Below are positions 39,941 to 48,763 of a stretch of DNA of 64,000 nucleotides, one piece after another. A program made the translations under genes and the position numbers. A model generated the notes under the pieces. That model was not told the origin of the DNA. It saw only the letters and a list, made by a program, of their open reading frames with translations, and did not search any database. Positions within the stretch are counted from its first letter, which is position 1. Every line of letters begins with the position of its first letter. Source of the stretch: Propionibacteriaceae bacterium (GTDB lineage: Bacteria; Actinomycetota; Actinomycetes; Propionibacteriales; Propionibacteriaceae); NCBI GenBank assembly GCA_017306015.1, contig JAFKJK010000018.1, forward strand, positions 62,001 to 126,000, written 5' to 3'.

Positions 39941-41275
39941 ATGGAAAGGGAGTTTGAGCAGCTGACCGATCGCGAGATCCTCGCATCGATCAGTAGCGCC
40001 CTGGACGCCCTGACCGATGACCGGCTTCGGCTCCCCACCGACGCGGAGCAACTCGGCTTGTTGCAGGACGTGATCCGGCTGAGTGGACGGCTGCAAGCCT
40101 GGCAGCAGCAGCTGGCCGCCCGCATCGAAGCCTCCCAGGCGGTGTGGAATGAGCGGAAGACGTCGACCAGGACCTGGCTGGCCGAGTCCATGAGCCTGAC
40201 CCCGCGGGAAGCGGCCCGGATCATCCGGGCCGGCCAAGGACTCGCCCGGTTCCCGCTCATCGGCAGTGCCACTCAGACCGGGACGGTGTTGCCGGTCCAG
40301 GCCGAAGCGATCACCGGGGTACTCGCCCAGCTGCCGAAAGAGTTCGACGACAACACGATCATTGAAGCCCAGACAATGATGGTCGGGTTCGCCGAGACCC
40401 ATAACAGTGCCGAACTACGCCATCTCACCACCCATTTGATCGACATGCTGTCACCCGACACCGCCGACCAGTTGGAGGCGAAACGTCTCGAGCAGCAGGA
40501 ACGCCGGGCTCAGACCCGCAGGTGCGTCGACTTCCACTACGACGGTGACGGGTCGGTGCTGATCCGAGGATCCCTACCCATCGCCGACGCCGAACCGTTG
40601 ATCCAGATCGTCGAGGCGTACGCCGCCGCCCAGAAACGCGGCCTCGAACGACTCGACCCCCAAGCGGAGTACATCACCCCAGCCATGCGCAGAGCCGACG
40701 GGCTGATCGCGATGGTAGCTGCGCACAGCCGTCAGCAGACGGCTCCCCGCAGTGGTGGGGATCGTCCCCGGATCGTGATCACCCTGTCCCACGACAAACT
40801 GGTCAAACACTGCACCGACACCAGCCTCGGTGCGACGCTGGTTCGTGACGGCCACCCGGTGGCAGCCTCGGTGGTGCGCCGGTTGCTGTGTGACGCCGAC
40901 CTGCTGCCGGTCGTGCTCGGCTCCCACTCCGAACCACTCGATGTGGGCCGGACCGTACGACTGGTCACCCCAGCGATCCGGGCAGCACTCGAACTGCGTG
41001 ATGGCGGTTGCATCTTCCCCGGTTGCGATGCCCCACCAGGTGGGTGTGAAGCCCATCATGTGGTTCCGTGGTGGGCTGGTGGTGTCACTGCGTTGCGCAA
41101 TCTGGTGTTGGTGTGTCCGCATCACCTCGGGATCCTGGAACCCAGCCGAGACCCGAACGCGGACCGGTGGAAGATCCTGTTCCGTAGCGACGGCATCCCC
41201 ACCGTGGTCCCACCCCGGCGGGTCGACCCGGCCCAACGGCCCCGCATCCACGCCCGCCTCACCACCCGACACTGA
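39941..41275 (+). CDS. DUF222/13E12 family protein with C-terminal HNH endonuclease domain
   Basis: The 444-aa protein has an N-terminal DUF222 domain (about 1-330, helical, with the words TPREAARIIRAG and LVTPAIRAALELRDGG) and an HNH nuclease motif near the end: CIFPGCD, EAHHVVPWWAGG (His pair), NLVLVCPHHLGIL. Zinc-type cysteines flank it (C-x4-C, then C-x2-H). Such genes are abundant, multi-copy and repetitive in actinomycetes (13E12 repeat family); natural role unknown, possibly mobile. It is flanked by REP-like elements, a lower-G+C leader and downstream repeats; a 35-bp copy of its 3' end recurs at 41501-41535. No SD sequence is visible before the ATG. Confidence 0.88.
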   Translation: MEREFEQLTDREILASISSALDALTDDRLRLPTDAEQLGLLQDVIRLSGRLQAWQQQLAARIEASQAVWNERKTSTRTWLAESMSLTPREAARIIRAGQGLARFPLIGSATQTGTVLPVQAEAITGVLAQLPKEFDDNTIIEAQTMMVGFAETHNSAELRHLTTHLIDMLSPDTADQLEAKRLEQQERRAQTRRCVDFHYDGDGSVLIRGSLPIADAEPLIQIVEAYAAAQKRGLERLDPQAEYITPAMRRADGLIAMVAAHSRQQTAPRSGGDRPRIVITLSHDKLVKHCTDTSLGATLVRDGHPVAASVVRRLLCDADLLPVVLGSHSEPLDVGRTVRLVTPAIRAALELRDGGCIFPGCDAPPGGCEAHHVVPWWAGGVTALRNLVLVCPHHLGILEPSRDPNADRWKILFRSDGIPTVVPPRRVDPAQRPRIHARLTTRH

Positions 41276-41639
41276 CCGGACGCCCGGGGCGGGATCCCGG
41301 CCTACGCCGGGATGACGAGCGGGGGGGTAGGCCCCGGGCACGCCGGCGTGACGAGCCGGGTAGCCCGGCGTCAGCGTGACGAGGCGGGTAGGGCGAAGTG
41401 GGGACGGCTCCGTCCTGGCCCCACAGCGCCCCGTCGTCCCGGGCCCCGACCCGGGACCTCCGACGGTCGCCCAGCCGAAGCGACCAGCCGTCCCGCCAGA
41501 CCCGCGTCCACGCCCGCCTCACCACTCGACACTGACGGCTGGCGAAGCGCCGACGAGTGTCGGGAGTCCTGCCCGCGTGCGTTTCGGGTGCAGGCCGCCG
41601 AGCCCCTATAGTTGTGCCTCGGCCCGGTCATCCGGGCAG
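41276..41639. repeat. Repeat-rich gap: partial copy of the HNH gene 3' end and short direct repeats
   Basis: The 364-bp gap before tRNA-Thr holds no gene. The 35-bp block 41501-41535 copies the last 35 bp of the HNH gene (41241-41275) with two differences, including its TGA. Between them lie ATCCCGGCCTACGCCGGGAT (an imperfect palindrome near 41292-41311) and three variants of GTGACGAG[CG]CGGGTAG. The mosaic suggests past insertion or recombination. Confidence 0.75.
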
Positions 41640-41715
41640 GCCACCTTAGCTCAGTCGGCAGAGCGACGCTCTCGTAAAGCGTAGGTCTCGGGTTCGATTC
41701 CCGAAGGTGGCTCCA
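41640..41715 (+). tRNA. tRNA-Thr (anticodon CGT)
   Basis: The acceptor stem GCCACCT (41640-41646) pairs with AGGTGGC (41705-41711). The discriminator is T and CCA is encoded (41713-41715). The anticodon stem ACGCT/AGCGT encloses CTCGTAA, so the anticodon is CGT (threonine). The T-arm contains GGTTCGATTCC. It ends 8 bp before the stop of the convergent ABC permease gene. Confidence 0.95.
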
Positions 41716-41722
41716 GCCGCCC

Positions 41723-42577
41723 TCAACTGGTGATGTCCTTGACCCGGAACCGTAGCCAGGCCGCGAAGAGGAACACGGCGCCGTAGGCGATATCCACCCA
41801 GAGGCCGGTCACCATCCGGTCGGTGAAGACCGGGTCGCGCAGCAGGTCGATGAAGGCCGACCACCGGTCGACCAGCAGCCAGGGGTGCAGCCAGTCCAAC
41901 TGCGGGACGGCGTCCAGGATCCACAGCAGCGTGCTCACCATCGCGGTGGCAACAGTCGCTGCGATCGGCTGCTCGGTGAGCGTCGAGATGAACAGCCCGA
42001 TCATGCCGAGCGCTGCCAGTCCGACGGCCACGTAGAGCGCGGCCAGCAGCAGCCGTAACAACCCGTCGCCCAGTCCGATCTGGCTGCCCGACAAGGTGAT
42101 CAAGGGGCCGGCGCCGAACAGCAGCACCCCCACCAGGACGCCGGCGAGCGCCACCAGCACGGCTCCGGTGAGCGCCCCCACCCCCAGCGCGCACGCCTTC
42201 ACCACCAGCAGCCGTCCCCGCCCGACCGGCGCGACCAGCAGGTAACGCAGCGTCCCCAGGTTCGCCTCGCCGGCCACCGCGTCTCCGGCGAGGACGGACA
42301 CCGCCAGCGGCAGGAACAGCGCGATCTCGATCGTCAGCCCAGCGAAGCCGAGGAAGACCCCGTTGCCGGCCACCAGCGAGAACAGGTCTCCGCCGCGGTC
42401 CCCGGGATGCCGCATCGCCGACACCTTCAGCGCCACCCCCAGCATCGTCACGAGGCCGAACAGCACGAGCAGCCCCACCTGGTTGCGGCGACGTCCGAAC
42501 ACCAGGTGCACCTCGGACGCGAACAGCCGACCGAAGCTCCCCCGGCGACGGCGGACGGACACCTCAGCCGCTGACAT
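41723..42577 (-). CDS. ABC-2 type transporter permease
   Basis: The 284-aa polytopic membrane protein has about six hydrophobic segments, including VGLLVLFGLVTMLGVAL, LTIEIALFLPLAVSVLAGD and TGAVLVALAGVLVGVLLF. The block AVAGEANLGTLRYLLVAPV is the ABC-2 signature in exporter permeases. Its start overlaps the ATPase gene end by 14 bp. With that ATPase and the LolA-like gene upstream it forms one tight operon. Substrate unknown, possibly a lipid or lipoprotein-related compound given the LolA-like partner. Confidence 0.9.
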   Translation of the reverse strand: MSAAEVSVRRRRGSFGRLFASEVHLVFGRRRNQVGLLVLFGLVTMLGVALKVSAMRHPGDRGGDLFSLVAGNGVFLGFAGLTIEIALFLPLAVSVLAGDAVAGEANLGTLRYLLVAPVGRGRLLVVKACALGVGALTGAVLVALAGVLVGVLLFGAGPLITLSGSQIGLGDGLLRLLLAALYVAVGLAALGMIGLFISTLTEQPIAATVATAMVSTLLWILDAVPQLDWLHPWLLVDRWSAFIDLLRDPVFTDRMVTGLWVDIAYGAVFLFAAWLRFRVKDITS

Positions 42578-43502
42578 CGAAGCCCTCCCCGGTGAGTTCG
42601 ACGAACGCCTCTTCCAGCGTCGGCCGGACGACGGCGAAGCCGCGGACGGCGACCCCCGCCTCCACCAACGCGCGGACGATCCGCTCCGGTTCGACCCCGC
42701 TCAGGCTGCCCGCAAGGCCGTCGGTGGCCTCGGACGCGTCCTGCACCCCGAGCCCGGACAGCACCCCGCGAGCGGCGGCGACGTCCGCCGTCTGCAGCCG
42801 GAACCGCTGCGCCCGCAGACCCTCCAGCTCGGCCAGCGGTCCCTGGGCCACCAGGCGTCCCTCCCGCATCACCCCGATGTGGTCGCACAGCTGCTCGACC
42901 TCGGCGAGCAGGTGGCTGGACACGAACACCGTCGTCCCCTCCGCGGCGAGCCCGGCGACCAGGTGGCGAACCTCCCGCGTCCCCTGCGGGTCGAGGCCGT
43001 TCGTCGGCTCGTCCAGCACCAGCAGGTCGCGCGGCTGCAGCAGCGCAGCGGCGATGCCCAGGCGCTGCCGCATGCCCAGCGAGTAGGCGCGATACCGCTT
43101 GCCGGCCGCAGCGCTCAGCCCGACCCGCTCCAGCGCCGAGCCGACCCGCGACCGCGCCGTGGCCGGGTCACTGGTGGGGTCGGCCGCGTCCACACGCAGC
43201 AGGTTGGCGGTCCCGGACAGGTACGGGTGGAACGCCGGACCCTCGACCAGGGCCCCCACCCGCGGCAGGACGGACGCAGCAGCGGACGGCATCGGCTCAC
43301 CCAGCAGCGAGCAGCTGCCGCCGTCGGGACGGACGAGACCGAGCAGCATCCGGATCGTGGTGGTCTTGCCGGACCCGTTCGGCCCGATGAAGCCGTAGCA
43401 GGCGCCCTTGGGCACGTCCAGCGCGAGGTCGGCCACCACCTGCTGGCGGCCGAACCGCTTGCCCAGCCCGTCGGATGCGATGGCCGGCGGGGCCGAACTC
43501 AC
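42564..43502 (-). CDS. ABC-2 type transporter ATP-binding protein
   Basis: The 312-aa ATPase has Walker A GPNGSGKTTT (about 39-48), the signature YSLGMRQRLG (about 139-148), Walker B LLVLDEPTNGLDP (about 159-171) and the switch His in FVSSHLL. A C-terminal extension of about 90 residues is typical of ABC-2 drug or lipid exporters (CcmA/BcrA group). It overlaps the permease gene at its end and the LolA-like gene at its start (4 bp). Confidence 0.95.
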   Translation of the reverse strand: MSSAPPAIASDGLGKRFGRQQVVADLALDVPKGACYGFIGPNGSGKTTTIRMLLGLVRPDGGSCSLLGEPMPSAAASVLPRVGALVEGPAFHPYLSGTANLLRVDAADPTSDPATARSRVGSALERVGLSAAAGKRYRAYSLGMRQRLGIAAALLQPRDLLVLDEPTNGLDPQGTREVRHLVAGLAAEGTTVFVSSHLLAEVEQLCDHIGVMREGRLVAQGPLAELEGLRAQRFRLQTADVAAARGVLSGLGVQDASEATDGLAGSLSGVEPERIVRALVEAGVAVRGFAVVRPTLEEAFVELTGEGFDVSG

Positions 43503-44557
43503 CTTGTGGCCAGGGCGGCGTAGAGCCTCTCGGGAGTGACCGAGCCGACCGCGACCCGGCCGTCGTCGGTGATCACCGCGTTGACCAGCGTGGTGGACAG
43601 CAGCCGGCCGTGGCCCCAGCTGCCCGACACCTCGGGCAGCGACTTCAGCAGCGCGCTCGCGGTCTGGTCGGCCTTGCTCACGTCGAACTTCGTCACGGCC
43701 ACCGTCGTCCAGCCCGAGCCGACGACGGTCGGCTTCGTGCCGTCCTTGGCGGGGTGCTCACTGGCTCCGGCCGGCGGCTTCAGCTGGGTGACTTCGGCGC
43801 CGGGCGGTGGGGTGAACGCGAAGATCGAGTCGGCGGGACGGGTGAAGTCGACCGACGTGGCGGCGACCGACAGCGCGTCGCTGCCGTCGTCGGCGACCAC
43901 CCGGGCGGCCAGCGGCACGAACTCGGTGGCGTCCACCGAGATCCGGACCTGGCCGACGAGGCTGGCGTGATCCTTCGGGGTCAGCACCAGCTGGTACACC
44001 GGACGCCCGGCGACCATGCCGGTGCCGGACGTGGTCACGTCGGTGCTGGGCTCGACCGCCGCCAGCAGCCGCTGGACGGCCTCGGTCGGCGACATCGGTG
44101 TCGTCGCCGGCTTCTCACCGGCCTTGATCGTGGCGTGCCGCGCCTGCTGCTTCTCGCTCGACCACAGCCACAGCTGGTCGCCGTTGCGGATCGCGGCGGT
44201 CTCTGTCGAACCGTCCACCAGAGCGACGCGAGCATGGTCGGGGCCGGCCAGCCAAACCCGGATCGTGTGATTCCCGGTCAGCATCGACAGTGCAGTCTGC
44301 AGGTCGTCGCCCTCGCTGCCGCCGATCCCGGACACCGACGGCAGCCCGAGGTCGCTGCGCTGCTCGAAGGTGGCGCTGAAGCCGGCCGGCTGCGCCTGGG
44401 CGACCTTGGCCAGCAATTCGGCGGGGGTCAGCGGTGGCAGGACGGGTTCGGCGACCGCCGACCGGACCGAGAGGCCCGTAAACCCCGCGACGGCGAGGGC
44501 TCCCGCCGCCACCATCCACACCCACCGGCGTCCGACTGCGTTGCGTCCAGTGCTCAT
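43499..44557 (-). CDS. LolA-like exported protein
   Basis: The 352-aa protein has an uncleaved or Sec-type signal (VWMVAAGALAVAGFTGLSV, about 13-31, then SAVAEP). The rest fits the LolA/LppX-like half-barrel fold: AELLAKVAQAQPAGFSATFEQ at the front, LWLWSSEKQQARHATI, YQLVLTPKDHASLVGQVRI and FTPPPGAEV. LolA carries lipoproteins in diderms; in monoderms such proteins may bind lipids or act as anti-sigma regulators (MucB/RseB-like). Its stop overlaps the ATPase start, so the three genes are probably one unit that exports or senses a lipophilic ligand. Function is inferred from fold resemblance only. Confidence 0.78.
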   Translation of the reverse strand: MSTGRNAVGRRWVWMVAAGALAVAGFTGLSVRSAVAEPVLPPLTPAELLAKVAQAQPAGFSATFEQRSDLGLPSVSGIGGSEGDDLQTALSMLTGNHTIRVWLAGPDHARVALVDGSTETAAIRNGDQLWLWSSEKQQARHATIKAGEKPATTPMSPTEAVQRLLAAVEPSTDVTTSGTGMVAGRPVYQLVLTPKDHASLVGQVRISVDATEFVPLAARVVADDGSDALSVAATSVDFTRPADSIFAFTPPPGAEVTQLKPPAGASEHPAKDGTKPTVVGSGWTTVAVTKFDVSKADQTASALLKSLPEVSGSWGHGRLLSTTLVNAVITDDGRVAVGSVTPERLYAALATR

Positions 44558-44600
44558 GCGTCCATCATCCCCCGGACGGCAAGGGCGCCGCGCTGACCGG

Positions 44601-45689
44601 CTAGCCCGCCTGCTCGAAGTGGACGACCTCCCGGGTGCGGTGCGACTCGGCGAACGCCTCCAGCAGGCGAAGCGTCCGCAGCACCTGCGCGTTGGCCACC
44701 GTCGGCGTGGCGCCGTGGTCGACGACGTCGAAGGCGTTGCGGTAGAAGTCGTTCACGTCCGCGTCGACCACCGGCAGCGGCAGGGTCTCGACCGAGTCAT
44801 CGAGCCTGTGCTGGCGGGAGTAGTCCTTCACCCGCGGCGCCATCGTCTTCGTCATCCCTGTGCCGGCCAGGATCGGGACGGCGTCCTCCTCCTCGGTCTG
44901 GCCCAGCCGCAGCAGCCGTCCGGGGGTGGCCCAGTTCTCGATCTGGGCGGTGCCGCGGTTGGCCCGCAGCGTCCACAGGGGAGCCGGCAGGAAGCTGGTC
45001 GTGCTCACGTCGACGACCGCGGTGACCCCGTTCGCGAACCGCAGCCACGCCTCGAAGCCATCGTCCACGTCGTGGCCGAGCGTGAAGCTCAGGTCGGCGT
45101 AGACGTCGACGACGGGGGAGTCGACCATCAACAGCAGCCGGTCGACCAGGTGGACGCCCCAGTCGAGCAGCATGCCGCCGCCCGCGGCCTTCTCGGTGCG
45201 CCAGTCGGCCGGGATTCCCCGCGAGCCGTGAACCCGGGACTCGATGTGGGTCACCGGCCCCAGCAACTGCTCGGCATACACCTGCGCCATGCTCAGGTAG
45301 TCGGGGTCCCAGCGCCGGTTCTGGTGAACCATGAACAGCCGTCCGGCCCGCTCGGCCTCGGCCACCACGTCGATCAGCTCGGTGCTGGTCACCGTCGCCG
45401 GCTTCTCGCAGAGCACGTTCTTGCCGGCCCGCAGCGCGGCGACCGCGATGTCGTGGTGACTGTCGTTCGGGGTGGCGATCAGCACGAAGTCCGTGGACGG
45501 ATCCGCCAGGGCCTCAGCCAGGTCGGCATAGGGACGCAACCCTGCCGCGGCAGCGTCGTCCAGCGCGCGGGGGTCGATGTCGACGACGCCGACCACCTCG
45601 ACCCCGAGCGCCGCCAGCCGACGATGGTGGTAGTCGCCCATCGTCCCGTAGCCGACGATGGCCACGCCATGGTTCACCGGAGCGCTCAC
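44601..45689 (-). CDS. Gfo/Idh/MocA family oxidoreductase (1)
   Basis: The 362-aa NAD(P)-dependent dehydrogenase has a Rossmann half VAIVGYGTMGDYHHRRL (about 8-24) with the EKP motif NVLCEKPATVT (about 92-102, where the Lys binds cofactor), then a C-terminal GFO domain with the substrate-binding DWGVHLVDRLLLM (about 174-186). Enzymes of this family oxidise sugars, inositols or their 3-hydroxyls. Start at GTG, one base past the stop of gene 45691-46770, so both are coupled. It is part of the sugar island 44.6-51 kb. Confidence 0.92.
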   Translation of the reverse strand: MSAPVNHGVAIVGYGTMGDYHHRRLAALGVEVVGVVDIDPRALDDAAAAGLRPYADLAEALADPSTDFVLIATPNDSHHDIAVAALRAGKNVLCEKPATVTSTELIDVVAEAERAGRLFMVHQNRRWDPDYLSMAQVYAEQLLGPVTHIESRVHGSRGIPADWRTEKAAGGGMLLDWGVHLVDRLLLMVDSPVVDVYADLSFTLGHDVDDGFEAWLRFANGVTAVVDVSTTSFLPAPLWTLRANRGTAQIENWATPGRLLRLGQTEEEDAVPILAGTGMTKTMAPRVKDYSRQHRLDDSVETLPLPVVDADVNDFYRNAFDVVDHGATPTVANAQVLRTLRLLEAFAESHRTREVVHFEQAG

Positions 45690-45690
45690 C

Positions 45691-46770
45691 TCAGAACTGG
45701 ATCGTCCGGCCGGACGCGGCGGACGCGTAGATGGCCTCCAGCACCTCGGTGACGACCGCGGCCTGCTCGGGCAGAACCAGCGCGTCGTGGCCGTCCCGGA
45801 CGGCCTCGAGGAACTGCTTGGTCTCCCGCGTGCCCAGGTGGGTGAAGTCGTCGGCGTCGGGGGCGCTCTCGTCCGGGGCCTCGGTGATCATCCGGTCGGC
45901 CAGCACCTTGTTCAGCGTGACGGCGTAGCCGCCGGACGCGGAACGCTCGATCTCGGCGCCGCCGTCGGTTCCGATCAGGGTGACCGCCGCCTCGCGCGGG
46001 TCCTTCACGTTGAGTGCCCAGGCGGCCTCGAGGAAGATCGTCGCCCCGTTCTTCAGCTTCACGTAGCCGAACGCGGAGTCCTCGACGCTGAACGTCGCCG
46101 GATCCCACTCACCGCCCGGGTTGCCCTGCGGCTTGTCCCGCAGCTTGGAATACACCGAGCCGGTGACCGACTCGACCTCGTAGTCGCCGAGGTACCACAG
46201 CGTCAGGTCCAGGGCATGGGTGCCGATGTCGATCAGCGGGCCGCCACCCTGCTTCTCCTTGTCGGTGAACACCCCCCAGGTGGGTACCCCACGCCGCCGG
46301 ACGGCATGAGCCTTGGCGACATAGATGTCGCCCAGCTCGCCGGCGTCCACCACGCCGCGCAGGAACTGGGTGTCGGTGCGCAGCCGGTTCTGGTAGCCGA
46401 TGGTGAGGGTCTTGCCGGTGCGGCGAGCGGTCTCGGCCATCTGCCGGGCCTCCTCGCCGGAGATCGCCATCGGCTTCTCGCACATGACGTGCTTGCCGGC
46501 TTCGAGTGCGGCGCAGGTGATCTCGCAGTGGCTGACGTTCCAGGTGCAGACGTAGATCACGTCGATGCTGGGGTCGTTGACCAGATCGTGCCAGTCGGTG
46601 GTGGTGTACGCGGACGGTGCGTACTTCTCCTTCGCCGCCTCGGCCCGCTCCGGCAGCAGGTCGCAGATCGCGACCAACTCGGCCAGCTCAGGGTTCCCCG
46701 CCAGTCCGGGCAGATGCTTGTACGTCGAGATGAACCCCACGCCGATGATGCCGATCCGGAACGCGCCCAC
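45691..46770 (-). CDS. Gfo/Idh/MocA family oxidoreductase (2)
   Basis: The 359-aa dehydrogenase carries IGIIGVGFISTYKHLPGL (about 6-23), EKP in HVMCEKPMAISGEE (about 95-108) and DIGTHALDLTLWYLGDYE in the C-terminal domain (about 181-198). GTG at 46770 is chosen over the GTG at 46776 because AAAGGAG lies 5 bp upstream of it. Diverges from the isomerase-like gene at 46876 across a ~105-bp promoter zone. Probable sugar or cyclitol oxidation; exact substrate unknown. Confidence 0.92.
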   Translation of the reverse strand: MGAFRIGIIGVGFISTYKHLPGLAGNPELAELVAICDLLPERAEAAKEKYAPSAYTTTDWHDLVNDPSIDVIYVCTWNVSHCEITCAALEAGKHVMCEKPMAISGEEARQMAETARRTGKTLTIGYQNRLRTDTQFLRGVVDAGELGDIYVAKAHAVRRRGVPTWGVFTDKEKQGGGPLIDIGTHALDLTLWYLGDYEVESVTGSVYSKLRDKPQGNPGGEWDPATFSVEDSAFGYVKLKNGATIFLEAAWALNVKDPREAAVTLIGTDGGAEIERSASGGYAVTLNKVLADRMITEAPDESAPDADDFTHLGTRETKQFLEAVRDGHDALVLPEQAAVVTEVLEAIYASAASGRTIQF

Positions 46771-46875
46771 AATCACTCCTTTGTCATCGAGACTCCCGCC
46801 GATCAGGTGAGAGCGCGATCATCCTATCTGGCCTATGCTGAAAGTCGCGTCAGCACCATCACCTCAGGAGGCATC

Positions 46876-47631
46876 GTGGCCACTCTCAGCTTGCAGCTCT
46901 ACACCCTTCGTGAACCGCTCACCAGCGACCGGGACGCGACCCTCGCCGCCGTCGCGTCGATGGGCCTGGACGAGGTCGAGCCCTTCGGCATCGAGAACTT
47001 CGACTGGCTGCCGGATGCGCTGGCCGCCCATGGACTGAAGGCGGGCAGTGCCCATGCCGGCCTGATCGACATCCCCGACTTCGGCATGGTCGGCAACCCG
47101 GAGAAGGTGCTGGCAACGGCCCAGGCACTCGGCCTGCGCACCATCTTCCAGCCGGCCTCCTCCGCCGACCAGTGGCAGTCCGGGGACGGCATCCGGGCGG
47201 TGGCGGACGCCCTGAACGGCCTCGTCGACCGGTTCGCCGACGCGGGCATCGCCATCGGCTACCACAACCACGACTGGGAATTCCTCGCCCCCGAGGTGGA
47301 CGGCACCCCTGCCTACGAGTTCTTTGCCTCCCGCCTCGACCCCCGGGTCGTCCTGGAGGTCGACACCTACTGGGCGACCGCCGGCGGCCGCGACGTGCCG
47401 GCGCTGCTGGCGTCCCTCGGCGAGCGGGTCACCCACCTGCACGTCAAGGACGGCCCGCTGGCACCGTCCCGCAGCGGCGCGGCGAACGTCGTGCTGGGCA
47501 ACGGCTCGATGGACCTGCCGCCGATCCTGGACGCGTCCGCGGACCGCACCTGGGTGGTGGAGTTCGACCTGGCCGCCGTCGACCCGATCGACGAGGTGCG
47601 GCAGAGCGTCGAGTACCTGAAGGCCCGCTGA
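46876..47631 (+). CDS. Sugar phosphate isomerase/epimerase-like TIM barrel (1)
   Basis: The 251-aa xylose-isomerase-like (AP endonuclease 2 superfamily) barrel. Metal-binding residues lie in GYHNHDWEF (about 133-141), LEVDTYWATAGG (about 160-171), THLHVKDG (about 186-193) and WVVEFDLA near the end. GTG start with GGAGG 4-5 bp upstream. Family members are IolE/IolI-type dehydratases or isomerases, hydroxypyruvate isomerase, and C-glycoside-cleaving subunits. Operonic with the next two genes. Confidence 0.88.
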   Translation: MATLSLQLYTLREPLTSDRDATLAAVASMGLDEVEPFGIENFDWLPDALAAHGLKAGSAHAGLIDIPDFGMVGNPEKVLATAQALGLRTIFQPASSADQWQSGDGIRAVADALNGLVDRFADAGIAIGYHNHDWEFLAPEVDGTPAYEFFASRLDPRVVLEVDTYWATAGGRDVPALLASLGERVTHLHVKDGPLAPSRSGAANVVLGNGSMDLPPILDASADRTWVVEFDLAAVDPIDEVRQSVEYLKAR

Positions 47632-47647
47632 TGCGGGACGCGCACTG

Positions 47648-48739
47648 ATGCCGGTCGGGATCGGCCTGGTCGGCGCCGGCAACATCTCCACGCAGTACCT
47701 GACGAACCTGGCGACCTATCCCGACGTCCGCGTGGTGGCGGTCGACGACCTGATCGCCGACCGCGCCCGGGACCGGGCCGAGACGTTCGGCGTCCCGGTG
47801 TGGGGTGGGCCCGAGGCGGTCTTCGACAACCCCGAGGTCGACGTGGTGGTGAACATCACCCCGCCGAGCGTCCACCTGGAGGTCTCGACGCAGGCGGTCC
47901 GGTCCGGCCGGCACGTCTGGAGCGAGAAGCCGCTCGGGCTCGACCGGACGGCCGCCCGCGCGATGCTGGACGAGGCCGCCGCACACGGGGTCCGGGTCGG
48001 CTGCGCCCCCGACACCGTCCTGGGGCCGGGCATGCAGACGGTCCTGCGCCGGATCGCGGACGGTGACATCGGGCGTCCGCTCGCCGGGCTGGCGATCATG
48101 CAGCAGCCGGGGCCCGACGTCTGGCATCCGGATCCGGAGTTCCTGTTCGCGTCCGGCGGTGGCCCCGTCCTGGACATCGGGCCGTACTACTTCACATCCC
48201 TGGTGCTCGGGCTGGGCCCGGTCGCCGAGGTCACGGCGGCCGGCGGACGGGCGCGGGACGTGCGGACGATCATGGCCGGCCCGCGCGCCGGGACCGACTT
48301 CCCGGTCGAGGTGCCGACGACGGCGAACGTGCTGCTGCGGCACGCCTCCGGGGCGTCCTCGGTGTGTCTGTACTCGTTCGACTCGGGACAGGCCCGTGGC
48401 GGCGTCCTGGAGTTCCAGGGGACGCGGGCCACGATCGTCGCGCCGGACCCGAACCAGTTCGGCGGCACCGTCCGGACGCACGTCGGGGGCAAGGTCGTCG
48501 ACGAGGTCGAGGTGGCCGAGGACGGCAACGGGCGCGGCATCGGGCTGGTCGACCTCGTCCGCTCGGTCGCCGACGGCAGCCCGCACCGGGCGAACGGCGA
48601 ACTGGCCGCCCACGTCCTGGACATCATGCTGGCGGTGGAGGAGTCGATCGCCTCCGGCCGGCCGGTTGCGGTGACGTCCGTCCCGCCGTCGGTGGCGCCG
48701 CTGCCCGCGGGCTGGAGCCCGCTCACCCCGACGCGCTGA
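47648..48739 (+). CDS. Gfo/Idh/MocA family oxidoreductase (3)
   Basis: The 363-aa dehydrogenase begins IGLVGAGNISTQYLTNL (about 5-21). EKP appears in HVWSEKPLGLDRT (about 94-106) and the C-terminal domain has DIGPYYFTSLVLGLGP (about 177-192). Compared with the other two, the second His of the xH-x3-D style site is replaced here by Tyr (GPYYFTSL against GTHALDL and GVHLVDR), implying a different substrate or chemistry. Start ATG is 16 bp past the isomerase-like gene stop. Confidence 0.9.
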   Translation: MPVGIGLVGAGNISTQYLTNLATYPDVRVVAVDDLIADRARDRAETFGVPVWGGPEAVFDNPEVDVVVNITPPSVHLEVSTQAVRSGRHVWSEKPLGLDRTAARAMLDEAAAHGVRVGCAPDTVLGPGMQTVLRRIADGDIGRPLAGLAIMQQPGPDVWHPDPEFLFASGGGPVLDIGPYYFTSLVLGLGPVAEVTAAGGRARDVRTIMAGPRAGTDFPVEVPTTANVLLRHASGASSVCLYSFDSGQARGGVLEFQGTRATIVAPDPNQFGGTVRTHVGGKVVDEVEVAEDGNGRGIGLVDLVRSVADGSPHRANGELAAHVLDIMLAVEESIASGRPVAVTSVPPSVAPLPAGWSPLTPTR

Positions 48740-48763
48740 ACCATCACGGGAAGAGGAACACTC

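Noticed and set aside
39640-41712. Integrated island with tRNA-Thr as attachment site
   Set aside because: The tRNA gene's 3' end faces the ABC transporter genes, no copy of the tRNA end was found near the HNH gene, and no integrase is present.
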